A stretch of DNA of 64,000 bases from Allofournierella massiliensis (GTDB lineage: Bacteria > Bacillota > Clostridia > Oscillospirales > Ruminococcaceae): assembly GCF_004345265.1 (NCBI RefSeq), contig NZ_SLUM01000002.1, positions 1 through 64,000 on the forward strand. The letters run 5' to 3'. This document shows positions 8,061 through 15,229 of this stretch, in pieces. The notes beneath the pieces are model-generated. The model did no database searches, was not told the origin of the DNA, and was given only the letters and a program-made list of their open reading frames with translations. How positions within the stretch are numbered: the stretch's first letter is position 1; every line of letters starts with the position of its first letter. The position numbers and the translations under genes were made by a program.

Positions 8061-8867
8061 TCAAATCTGCTGATCCAGTTCGCTGATGCCGCAAAACCGG
8101 TAGCCGTTTTCCGAAAACCAGTCAATGATATCCGGTAATGCCTTCACCGTATTTTTCGTGGCTTTGGTATCGTGCATCAGCACCACGCAGGTGGTCTTTC
8201 CTTCCGCTTCATTCACCACATTTTCATAGATTGTCCCGGCACTGGGGTGACCTCCCGCCGCATCTTCCGCGCAGACGTTCCAGTCCACATACCGGTAGCC
8301 CTTTTCCTCCGCCTGTTCCTTCAGAGCTTTCATGATCCCGCTGCCACCATATTTGTGGCTCACCGTGTTGGTGCTGCCGCCGGGAAACCGCAGCCAATGG
8401 ATGGTATCCAGATTCACATAGGGTTCAATGGTCTGGCGCAGCTGCTTGATGTCTGCCCAAAAGGCGGTGGTGCTTTCGTAAATGGTCTTGTAGCTGTGGC
8501 TATAGCTGTGAAGGCCGATCTGGTGCCCCTCCTCGGTCATGCGCTGCAGCAGCGGAAGATATTTCTGGTTGTTCTCGGCCCCCACCACAAAAAACGTGGC
8601 GCACACGCCCTTTTCCTTTAAGATATCCAGCACCGATTCTGTGGTGGCGCTGGGGCCGTCGTCAAAGGTCAGAAATACCCGCTTTTCCTGTTCTGGTGTT
8701 TCGCTTTGCCCCGCTGCCGCCGGAACCACCGGCACGTTGGTCAGGTCCGCATTGCTGCATACCGCACTCTGCCCGGCAGCCCAGAGCATTGCCCCGGCCA
8801 CTGCCGCGCAGCATACCCCCCATGCTGTCAGCCAGAAAATGCGCTTTCGTTTCATGGATGCTTTCAT
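8061..8867 (-). CDS. Polysaccharide deacetylase (NodB domain, PdaA/PgdA-like)
   Basis: A 268-residue exported enzyme. Residues 7-32 form an uncleaved signal anchor after a basic MKASMKRKR start. The NodB domain shows TFDDGPS with catalytic and metal Asp at 69-70, the metal-binding pair His120 and His124 in LHSYSH, the RFPGGS block near 160, DWNVCAEDA, and LMHDT near the end. It removes N-acetyl groups from peptidoglycan or another surface glycan outside the membrane. GAGGGG lies seven bases before the ATG. It is divergent from rmuC and transcribed alone. Confidence 0.9.
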   Translation of the reverse strand: MKASMKRKRIFWLTAWGVCCAAVAGAMLWAAGQSAVCSNADLTNVPVVPAAAGQSETPEQEKRVFLTFDDGPSATTESVLDILKEKGVCATFFVVGAENNQKYLPLLQRMTEEGHQIGLHSYSHSYKTIYESTTAFWADIKQLRQTIEPYVNLDTIHWLRFPGGSTNTVSHKYGGSGIMKALKEQAEEKGYRYVDWNVCAEDAAGGHPSAGTIYENVVNEAEGKTTCVVLMHDTKATKNTVKALPDIIDWFSENGYRFCGISELDQQI

Positions 8868-8891
8868 ATCCGATCCCCTCGTTTTCCATTG

Positions 8892-8920
8892 TTGATTTGC
8901 CTCGGCAAACCTTTTATACT
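8892..8920 (+). promoter_or_regulatory. Promoter of rmuC
   Basis: TTGATT (8892-8897), 17-base spacer, TATACT (8915-8920), about 50 bases before the rmuC ATG. Confidence 0.7.
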
Positions 8921-8972
8921 TATAGCTATGAAGTTCGGGGATGGGTTATCCCCTTTTTTGAAGGAGAAAAAT

Positions 8973-10157
8973 ATGGAAATCGCAACCCTTATATTGGCCG
9001 CCCTGGCCTGTATCTTCAGTCTGCTGGCTCTGCTGCGCCGCCCGCCGCAGAGCGATTTGTCCGGGGAGGATCTGGAAAAGGTTCGGCAGGATCTGCTGGC
9101 GGAAATCCGCCAGACCCGCCAGGAGCTGAGCGGCCGTGTAATGGCCGGCATGCAGGCGGGCGCCAACCAGACTGAGCAGAAGCTGGAAAGCATTCGCACC
9201 ACCATGGAGGTCCGGCTGAACTCCATGCAGGCCAGCAACGACCGGCGCCTGAACGAGATGCGGCAGACTGTGGACGAAAAGCTGCAGAAAACGCTGGAGG
9301 ACAAGCTGCAGAAGAGCTTTGGTCTGGTGAGTCAGCAGCTGGAAATGGTCTACAAGGGGCTGGGCGAGATGCGCACTCTGGCTGCCGGAGTGGGCGATTT
9401 GAAGAAGGTTCTGAGCAATGTTAAAACCCGGGGCATTCTGGGCGAGATTCAGCTGGGGGCCATTTTGAACGAGATTCTGGCCCCGGAGCAGTTTGCAGAG
9501 AACGTGGCCACTGTGCCCGGAAGTTCCGAGCGGGTGGAATTCGCTCTGCGGCTGCCCGGTGACGGAGACGGCCAGGTATGGCTGCCCATCGACGCCAAGT
9601 TTCCCTCGGACGCTTATTCCGCCCTGCTGGCCGCCTACGATCTGGGAGACCGGGCCGCAGTGGAGACTGCCGCCAAGGAGCTGGACAAACGCATCCGCAG
9701 CTTCGGCAAGGACATTCACGACAAATACATTGCTCCGCCTCACACCACCGACTTCGGCGTGATGTTCCTGCCGGTGGAAGGTCTTTACGCCGAGGTGGTG
9801 CGCCGCGGCATTGCCGAGCGGCTGCAGCGGGAATACAAAATCGTAGTGGCCGGCCCTACCACCATGGCCGCGCTGCTGAACAGCCTGCAGATGGGCTTCC
9901 GCACCCTGGCGATTCAGAAGCGGTCCAGCGAGGTCTGGAAGGTGCTTGCCAGCGTGAAAGCGGAGTTTGACACCTTTGGCCAGGCGCTGGCTCAGGCACA
10001 GAACCGGCTGAATCAGGCCAGCCATGAGCTGGAAAATCTGGTAGGCGTGCGCACCCGTCAGATTCAGCGCAAGCTGCGTCAGGTGACTGAACTTCCGGCA
10101 GACAGCGATGTCGCTGCCATGCTCGGCCAAGACAGCCTGGAAGAAAATGAAAGTTAA
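8973..10157 (+). CDS. rmuC: DNA recombination protein RmuC
   Basis: A 394-residue protein from the ATG at 8973 with GAAGGAG eight bases upstream; upstream in-frame codons overlap the divergent promoter region. It has one N-terminal transmembrane helix (residues 2-20), a long coiled coil to about 140, then the conserved RmuC domain with LGEIQLGAILNEIL, LPIDAKFPSDAY and a VMFLPVEGLYAEV segment. RmuC limits inversion and other recombination between short inverted repeats and carries a predicted nuclease-like fold. The length is normal for the family. It appears monocistronic; a tRNA promoter begins five bases after its stop. Confidence 0.92.
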   Translation: MEIATLILAALACIFSLLALLRRPPQSDLSGEDLEKVRQDLLAEIRQTRQELSGRVMAGMQAGANQTEQKLESIRTTMEVRLNSMQASNDRRLNEMRQTVDEKLQKTLEDKLQKSFGLVSQQLEMVYKGLGEMRTLAAGVGDLKKVLSNVKTRGILGEIQLGAILNEILAPEQFAENVATVPGSSERVEFALRLPGDGDGQVWLPIDAKFPSDAYSALLAAYDLGDRAAVETAAKELDKRIRSFGKDIHDKYIAPPHTTDFGVMFLPVEGLYAEVVRRGIAERLQREYKIVVAGPTTMAALLNSLQMGFRTLAIQKRSSEVWKVLASVKAEFDTFGQALAQAQNRLNQASHELENLVGVRTRQIQRKLRQVTELPADSDVAAMLGQDSLEENES

Positions 10158-10161
10158 GTAT

Positions 10162-10190
10162 TGACTTTTTGCTGTAAACCTGATAAACTA
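10162..10190 (+). promoter_or_regulatory. Promoter of tRNA-Leu
   Basis: TTGACT (10162-10167), 17-base spacer, TAAACT (10185-10190), ending 32 bases before the tRNA. Confidence 0.75.
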
Positions 10191-10222
10191 TCTCTTGCGG
10201 TCGCAATCGGCCGCAGGATTAT

Positions 10223-10309
<87 letters not shown>

Positions 10310-10366
10310 GTTGCTTATCAGCCCAGTTGGCAAACAGTTGTTGATTGCCTTTGGTTGTAAGCGTTG

Positions 10367-10400
10367 AAAAGAGCTCCGGGAAACCGGAGCTCTTTTCTTT
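10367..10400 (+). terminator. Terminator after tRNA-Leu
   Basis: AAAAGAGCTCCGG / CCGGAGCTCTTTT hairpin with GAAA loop, followed by CTTTTCC. It can work in both directions. Confidence 0.85.
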
Positions 10401-10419
10401 TCCTGAACCATTATACGCA

Positions 10420-10467
10420 AACAGACAGAGCGCCCGGAGGAATTTCTCCCCGGGCGCTCTGTCTGTT
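10420..10467 (-). terminator. Long perfect hairpin after the GH35 gene
   Basis: An 18-base perfect stem: AACAGACAGAGCGCCCGG pairs with its complement at 10450-10467, with a 12-base loop. It is 32 bases after the stop of the GH35 gene; the minus-strand flank has only a short T run. Confidence 0.65.
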
Positions 10468-10498
10468 ATTTCGGAAGGAAGTTTCCAGAAGTTGTCTC

Positions 10499-12658
10499 TC
10501 ACATGCAAGATTCATCACACGGGAATGTCTGCCGCTGAATTGAAGCTGCTCCTTCCAGCTGCAGCTCGATTCTGTCCCGCGGGATGGGGCATTCCAGATA
10601 CACCGGATGATCCTTGTCAAGAGCAGAAACCACCAGCGTAATTTTCTGCCCCTGTTCAATCTGCTTGCGGAACCGTTTCAGGCCAATTTCCCAATGCTGG
10701 TCGTAATTGAACCAGTCAGCCATCAGGGTATCGCCGCAGTAAAGCTGCGCCACATTTCCGACAAGCCGGAATGCAACGCGGCAATCCTCACAGGCAGAGA
10801 AAATATCCCGGGGAACATGCAGGACATACTCTTTGGCAGGCTGTGCAGAGAACAGATAGTCGTCCCCTTCCATCGGGTGATGCGCCGGCATTTCTTCGAG
10901 CCGGATTCCTATGCAGTTCCCGGAAGCCGTTGCCCGATCCACCGTATAGTTCTGCCCGTCGCACGCAAGGACTGTATCATGGCAGAAGAACACCCGACCA
11001 TTCATTTTCCACAGCGACTCCGCCTGTTGCTGGGTCAGCAGATACAGCTCGGTTTTCTCATTTCCTTTGCAGGCGGTAAATGCCGGAGTCTGCCCCTCAT
11101 TGGCCACAAGCAACGTTTCTCCGTCGGCATTCTGCCCTGTCAGATGCGCCCCTTCCCCTGCAGCCAGTTTGCCCCGGCACGCAATGCCGTCGGGGACAAA
11201 GAAGTAGTAACGGGTTACTCCATCCGCCTTCTCATAGCAGATGGGCTGTGCCAGCAGATACTCCACCCGGATCAGTCCATACTCCCTCTTCATGGGGAAC
11301 ATGGCCGAAACTCCGGATGGAACATCCAGGCGGGGAATGCCGCAGGAGCCCTGTGCCGTGTGCACTGTAATCTCGGCGTTTTCGATAGGATCGTACGGCA
11401 CAAGGCGCTGATGGTTGTTTACGAACAGATATCCACCGCCTTCGGGATGAATGCGAACCGACACCTTGCGATCAATCTGCCCGCCGGTCTTTTCGCAGAA
11501 GAAAGGCTGTGCAGCGGCAAATTCTTCCGCATAATCGGCCAGGAAAAGGTGAAGCAGCCGCAGGCGGTGGTAAGACCGCCGCAAGAAGCCGTATTCCGAA
11601 ATGGGCGCCTGAAAGTCGTAGCTGGAAATGGGGCAATTGTTCGGGTATCCGGTAGAGCGGCTTTCCTGATAACGTCCCTGCGGATTGCGCCCACCGTGAT
11701 ACATATAATATCCCAGCACATTTACCCACTGTGCCAGATGCATCAGCCCAATGAAATAGGCATCCCGATCCGAAATGATCGGCCGCCGGTGCTCGTACAC
11801 CTGCACCCCGCAGCCAAGCTCACAGGTTGCATACGGAAAATCGTCATAGGGAAGCTCTTCCCATACAACATCCTTAAGGATATCGACATCGATTCCCTTG
11901 TCGATTTTTTCGCTGCTGATGCAAAAGCGGTTGTGCACCGGAAGAGGCTGCGTGTTCTGTACCCAGGGTCGCTCGGGATAACGACCGAACATGGGCAGAA
12001 GATCCCCTTTCAGGCTGCCATTTGGCGGCCATGCGGTAATGGTGTACAGCGGCAGACGAAATCCGACTTCAACGGCCATTTTGCGCAGACTGGGAATGTA
12101 ATCCCGATCCTTGCCGCCGTATTCATTTTCCAGCTGAATGCCGATAACGACCGAGCCATTCTGATAAAAGAAATCCTTCACCTGCTCGTAATAGGCGCGG
12201 TACAGATTCCGCACCTTTTCCAGATATTCCGGGCTGGATGTGCGCTTGTCCTGCCGCTCCTGAATAAACTCCGGGAAACCGCCGTACACAACCTCGCCGT
12301 GGCACCAGGGGCCAATGCGCAGCAGAACCAGCATTTCGTTTTTCTCACACAGGCTGAGGAATTTGCGGATGTCTCTGTCACCGGCAAAATTGAATTCCCC
12401 TTCCCGCTCTTCGTGCAGAATCCAGAACAGGTAGGTGGAGATTACCGTTACTCCGCCAGCCTTCATCTTCCGGATCTCGTCTTCCCAGCATTCCTGCGGA
12501 CAGCGGCTAAAATGGAATTCGCCAACCACCGGAGCAATGGGTTTTCCTGCCCGTTCCAGATAAAGATTCGTTGCAACAAGATCCGATTCCACCTCTGACA
12601 GAGAAAGATGATGGGAATTCAGCGGTTTGAATCGCTGACACTCAAAATGGATGTTCAT
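10499..12658 (-). CDS. GH35 beta-galactosidase
   Basis: A 719-residue enzyme without a signal peptide. The N-terminal (beta/alpha)8 barrel shows the GH35 features FHFSRCPQECWEDEIRKMKA, a RIGPWCHGEV block, and GIQLENEYGG, whose Glu pair region contains the acid/base residue. Beta-sandwich domains fill the C-terminal half. GH35 enzymes cleave terminal beta-galactose from oligosaccharides or glycans. The cytoplasmic location suggests it works on imported oligosaccharides. GGGGAGGA precedes the ATG. The gene stands alone between its own terminator and a 505-base intergenic gap; no transporter or regulator neighbours it. Confidence 0.85.
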   Translation of the reverse strand: MNIHFECQRFKPLNSHHLSLSEVESDLVATNLYLERAGKPIAPVVGEFHFSRCPQECWEDEIRKMKAGGVTVISTYLFWILHEEREGEFNFAGDRDIRKFLSLCEKNEMLVLLRIGPWCHGEVVYGGFPEFIQERQDKRTSSPEYLEKVRNLYRAYYEQVKDFFYQNGSVVIGIQLENEYGGKDRDYIPSLRKMAVEVGFRLPLYTITAWPPNGSLKGDLLPMFGRYPERPWVQNTQPLPVHNRFCISSEKIDKGIDVDILKDVVWEELPYDDFPYATCELGCGVQVYEHRRPIISDRDAYFIGLMHLAQWVNVLGYYMYHGGRNPQGRYQESRSTGYPNNCPISSYDFQAPISEYGFLRRSYHRLRLLHLFLADYAEEFAAAQPFFCEKTGGQIDRKVSVRIHPEGGGYLFVNNHQRLVPYDPIENAEITVHTAQGSCGIPRLDVPSGVSAMFPMKREYGLIRVEYLLAQPICYEKADGVTRYYFFVPDGIACRGKLAAGEGAHLTGQNADGETLLVANEGQTPAFTACKGNEKTELYLLTQQQAESLWKMNGRVFFCHDTVLACDGQNYTVDRATASGNCIGIRLEEMPAHHPMEGDDYLFSAQPAKEYVLHVPRDIFSACEDCRVAFRLVGNVAQLYCGDTLMADWFNYDQHWEIGLKRFRKQIEQGQKITLVVSALDKDHPVYLECPIPRDRIELQLEGAASIQRQTFPCDESCM

Positions 12659-13163
12659 TTTTTCGTCCTCCCCTAAGGCACGATCCTTGCATTTATGCGA
12701 AGCACGCCCCGCATTTTCGAACTAATTCTAGCAAATCAACCGGTACAGTTCCATAGGCTCTTTTTGTCTTTTATCGTCATTAAAATCCTTTTTGGGATTT
12801 TCTGTTTTCCCTTGAAAAAACTCCCCCTGCAGTTTTTTTGGGGAGCCCTCGCGCAGCAGACGGTTTTCTCTGCAAATATGTGATCGACCCCATCCCCCAT
12901 TGATTCAAAGAAAGCGCCGGGTCAGCGCAGATTGCGGCAAGCAAAAGATCAGCCGTGAAAGAACAGTTTCCGGAATTGAAAACAGTCATCCGATCTACCC
13001 GCCCACGCCGAACTGTAACGACTTTTGTTGTTTTCTCACTTAAAGAGGAATATAATGGCATTATATCCATATCCGGGAAATCTCTTCCTGCTTGCGGTTT
13101 TGGAAGGAAGAGCGGAAATCTTTGTGCCTTTTCTTGCGGGCACATCACAGGAGGAATTACGAG
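12659..13163. other. Intergenic region without a convincing gene
   Basis: 505 bases between the divergent GH35 and lipoprotein genes. It contains a possible TAGAAT -10 box for the GH35 gene (minus strand, 12725-12730) and a clear plus-strand promoter near its right end. The open frames inside lack ribosome sites and protein-like composition, so I call no gene. Confidence 0.6.
13028..13056 (+). promoter_or_regulatory. Promoter of the collagen-like lipoprotein gene
   Basis: TTGTTT (13028-13033), 17-base spacer, TATAAT (13051-13056), about 100 bases before the ATG. Confidence 0.7.
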
Positions 13164-14030
13164 ATGAAACGAATGCTGATTATTTTATCCGCACTTATGA
13201 TATTACTGAGCGGATGTACATCTGCTCCCGTACAACAGGCCCCCGCAATAGAAATGCGGGTTTCCGAGGGCTGGATTGAATACACCAGCGACGGACAGAC
13301 CTGGATCCAGCTTGTCGCTCTTGACGAGCTGAAGGGTCAGGATGGGCAGGATGGACAAGATGGAAGCAGTGGGCAGAATTCCCAATCCACAGATACGACT
13401 ACTTCTGATGTGACCGTTATACAGGGCGAAAAAGGCGACAAGGGCGATAAAGGCAAGCCCGGCGCTGCGGGCCCGGCCGGTGCACAGGGAGAAAAGGGCG
13501 ATACCGGTGCGCAGGGGCCTGCCGGTGAAACCATCGTTATCACACCACAGCCCACCAGTGCCCCCAGTGATCTGCAGCTGGAAAGTCTGAGCATCGGCGG
13601 AAAGCCGTTTGTGGGTACCAGCGGAGACTATGTAGTTCTTGTGGCCTGCTTCTCCCCTTCCGACTCTACTCCCGCATTTGAATGGAACTGCAGCGGTGGA
13701 GAAATTCTGGGCAACACGGAGACCGTGCTGTTTGTGGCCCCGCCCAACGAAGGATTTACAGACAAAACCTACACCATCACCGTAACTGCCGGCGGAAAAA
13801 CCGCTTCCAAAGATATTGTGGTAAAAGGGCGACCGCTGCCCACCGAAGCTCCAACTCCGGCGCCTACCGAAGCTCCGTTGCGCACCCTGGCTCCGACGCC
13901 TCTGCCCACAGCTGCACCCACACCAGCACCTACTCCTGCACCCACTGCTGCACCCACTGCTGCACCCACTGCTGTACCTACCCCAGAGCCTACCCCAGTC
14001 CCCACAGAAGTCCCCTCTCCCCGTTGGTAA
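13164..14030 (+). CDS. Lipoprotein with collagen-like repeats and proline-rich tail
   Basis: The start at 13164 follows CAGGAGG and gives 288 residues. The signal peptide ends in a lipobox LLSGC (Cys18), so the protein should be lipid-anchored outside the membrane. Two short runs of Gly-X-Y triplets follow: GQDGQDGQDG around residue 60 and GEKGDKGDKGKPGAAGPAG with GEKGDTGAQGPAGE around 95-130. A beta-rich domain of about 80 residues follows, resembling an immunoglobulin-like fold (FEWNCSGGEILGN...YTITVTAGGKTASKDIVV). The last 65 residues are a Pro/Thr/Ala repeat (variants of PTAAPTPAP), probably spanning the wall. The function is unknown; adhesion or wall display is inference. Confidence 0.85.
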   Translation: MKRMLIILSALMILLSGCTSAPVQQAPAIEMRVSEGWIEYTSDGQTWIQLVALDELKGQDGQDGQDGSSGQNSQSTDTTTSDVTVIQGEKGDKGDKGKPGAAGPAGAQGEKGDTGAQGPAGETIVITPQPTSAPSDLQLESLSIGGKPFVGTSGDYVVLVACFSPSDSTPAFEWNCSGGEILGNTETVLFVAPPNEGFTDKTYTITVTAGGKTASKDIVVKGRPLPTEAPTPAPTEAPLRTLAPTPLPTAAPTPAPTPAPTAAPTAAPTAVPTPEPTPVPTEVPSPRW

Positions 14031-14106
14031 AACAGCTTTCTTGTGCAAAAACGCAGAAGAAGCAAAAGGCTCTGCACACAAAAATCTTTTCCAGACATGT
14101 CCGCCT

Positions 14107-14136
14107 TTGGCTTTTTTCGGAAAAAAGTGCTATACT
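14107..14136 (+). promoter_or_regulatory. Promoter of the carD-like gene
   Basis: TTGGCT (14107-14112), 18-base spacer, TATACT (14131-14136). The 150-base leader contains a CCTGCCCG / CGGGCAGG hairpin and the imperfect TTGCTGCTGAT / ATCAGCGGCAA hairpin. Confidence 0.6.
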
Positions 14137-14289
14137 ATAATTAAAGAAATATTGCTCGCCCTGCCCGCAACGGAAAGCCCGGTTACGGGCAGGGTGCAGG
14201 CATTTTCCCGCGCTTTGCTGCTGATGAATCAGCGGCAAGGCGCTTTCTTACAGGCAAAAATCACACGGGCTTGAACTGCGAGGTGGAAC

Positions 14290-14796
14290 ATGTATCAAAT
14301 CGGGCAATATATCGTTTATGGCAGCACCGGTGTATGCCGGGTGGAAGGACTGGTGGAAAAGCCTCCTCTTGGGCTTTATTATGTTTTAAAGCCCCTGTAC
14401 GAAAGCGGAACCATTTATACTCCTGCGGAACACCCCAAAGTGTTCATGCGGCCGGTCATCAGTCGTGAGGATGCAGAAGCTCTGATCGACCAGATCCCCG
14501 GGATTGTCGTCCAGCCGGACCGCACCAAAAATCTGCAGGAACTGCGGGAACATTACCGCACTGCCACTTGCAGCCATAACTGCGCCGATTTGATCCGACT
14601 GACCATGTCGATCTACGCCAAAAAGAAGGAACAGGAACAGATGGGCCGCCGCTTCGGCCAGGTGGACGAGCGCTTCATGAAGCAGGCGGAGAGCATCCTG
14701 TTTGGTGAATTCGCAGTGGCGCTTGGTATTCCCCGGGAGGAAGTTCACGATTATATTTCCCGCCGGGTGGAGTGTCTGCGGGCTGTTCAGGTTTAA
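14290..14796 (+). CDS. CarD-family transcriptional regulator
   Basis: A 168-residue protein. The N-terminal RNA-polymerase-interaction domain (YQIGQYIVYGSTGVCRVEGL, residues 2-21) is the CarD/CdnL/TRCF-RID signature. The C-terminal part is helical, with LRLTMSIYAKKKEQEQMGRRFGQVDERFMKQAE typical of the CarD C-terminal domain. CarD proteins bind the RNA polymerase beta subunit and stabilise open promoter complexes. The leader is unusually long and structured, and a strong terminator follows the gene, so it is monocistronic. The length is normal for the family. Confidence 0.88.
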   Translation: MYQIGQYIVYGSTGVCRVEGLVEKPPLGLYYVLKPLYESGTIYTPAEHPKVFMRPVISREDAEALIDQIPGIVVQPDRTKNLQELREHYRTATCSHNCADLIRLTMSIYAKKKEQEQMGRRFGQVDERFMKQAESILFGEFAVALGIPREEVHDYISRRVECLRAVQV

Positions 14797-14803
14797 TTTT
14801 TTG

Positions 14804-14855
14804 TGAGCCGCACTTGCATTTTGACCAAGGAGTCGATGCAAATGCGGCTCTTTTT
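14804..14855 (+). terminator. Terminator of the carD-like gene
   Basis: GAGCCGCA-TTGCAT / ATGCAA-TGCGGCTC stem with TTTTT at 14851-14855. Confidence 0.85.
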
Positions 14856-14899
14856 CTACTTTTCATAAAACATGTTCATCATTCCGCCAGAATTTTGTA

Positions 14900-14934
14900 C
14901 AATTGTTTGTTTAATTTATCAATTGAAACAATTG
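14900..14934. promoter_or_regulatory. Inverted repeat overlapping a promoter (candidate operator)
   Basis: CAATTGTTT (14900-14908) and AAACAATTG (14926-14934) form nine-base arms; a third CAATTG lies at 14920-14925. The right arm overlaps the -35 box of the next promoter, a position suited to repression. Confidence 0.5.
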
Positions 14935-14951
14935 CGCAAAATATTTATACT
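14923..14951 (+). promoter_or_regulatory. Promoter of the 47-residue protein gene
   Basis: TTGAAA (14923-14928), 17-base spacer, TATACT (14946-14951), about 50 bases before the ATG at 15005, in an AT-rich stretch. Confidence 0.75.
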
Positions 14952-15004
14952 ATATACTATCAAATCAACCACTGAACAACAGATTTTAGAAGGGGGTGTA
15001 CGGA

Positions 15005-15148
15005 ATGAGCGAACCTACCGCACGTGAACTGTTGGTTCAGCTGACCCAGGAGGCAGAACGTCTCCGGCTGTTGGATTTGGCCGATCGCTGCCGTTCTTTG
15101 GATGAACTGAAGGACTGCCTGCGCGCCATGCTGAAAGGCGTTGTTTGA
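15005..15148 (+). CDS. Small protein of 47 residues, function unknown
   Basis: ATG at 15005 preceded by AGAAGGGGG and ending TGA at 15148. The product begins MSEPTARELLVQLTQEAE and consists almost entirely of a predicted amphipathic helix pair rich in Leu, Arg, Glu and Asp, with two cysteines (DRCRSLDELKDCL). It has a good promoter, a candidate operator, its own ribosome site and a terminator 40 bases downstream, so it is a complete transcription unit despite its size. The size and helical character fit a small regulatory or adaptor protein. I do not recognise the family. Confidence 0.65.
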   Translation: MSEPTARELLVQLTQEAERLRLLDLADRCRSLDELKDCLRAMLKGVV

Positions 15149-15187
15149 TTATATCGTTTCTTTTGCTCTCTATCATCTCTACATAGC

Positions 15188-15222
15188 GAAAGCCCCGGGC
15201 CATTGGCCCGGGGCTTTCCTTT
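15188..15222. terminator. Bidirectional terminator
   Basis: GAAAGCCCCGGGCC / GGCCCGGGGCTTTC hairpin with CCTTTTTG flanks; it stops both the small-protein gene and the convergent GGDEF-EAL gene. Confidence 0.85.
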
Positions 15223-15229
15223 TGTCTTT

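Noticed and set aside
12780-13148. Minus-strand frame of 122 codons in the GH35-lipoprotein gap
   Set aside because: No ribosome site, composition unlike a protein, and it overlaps the promoter of the lipoprotein gene.
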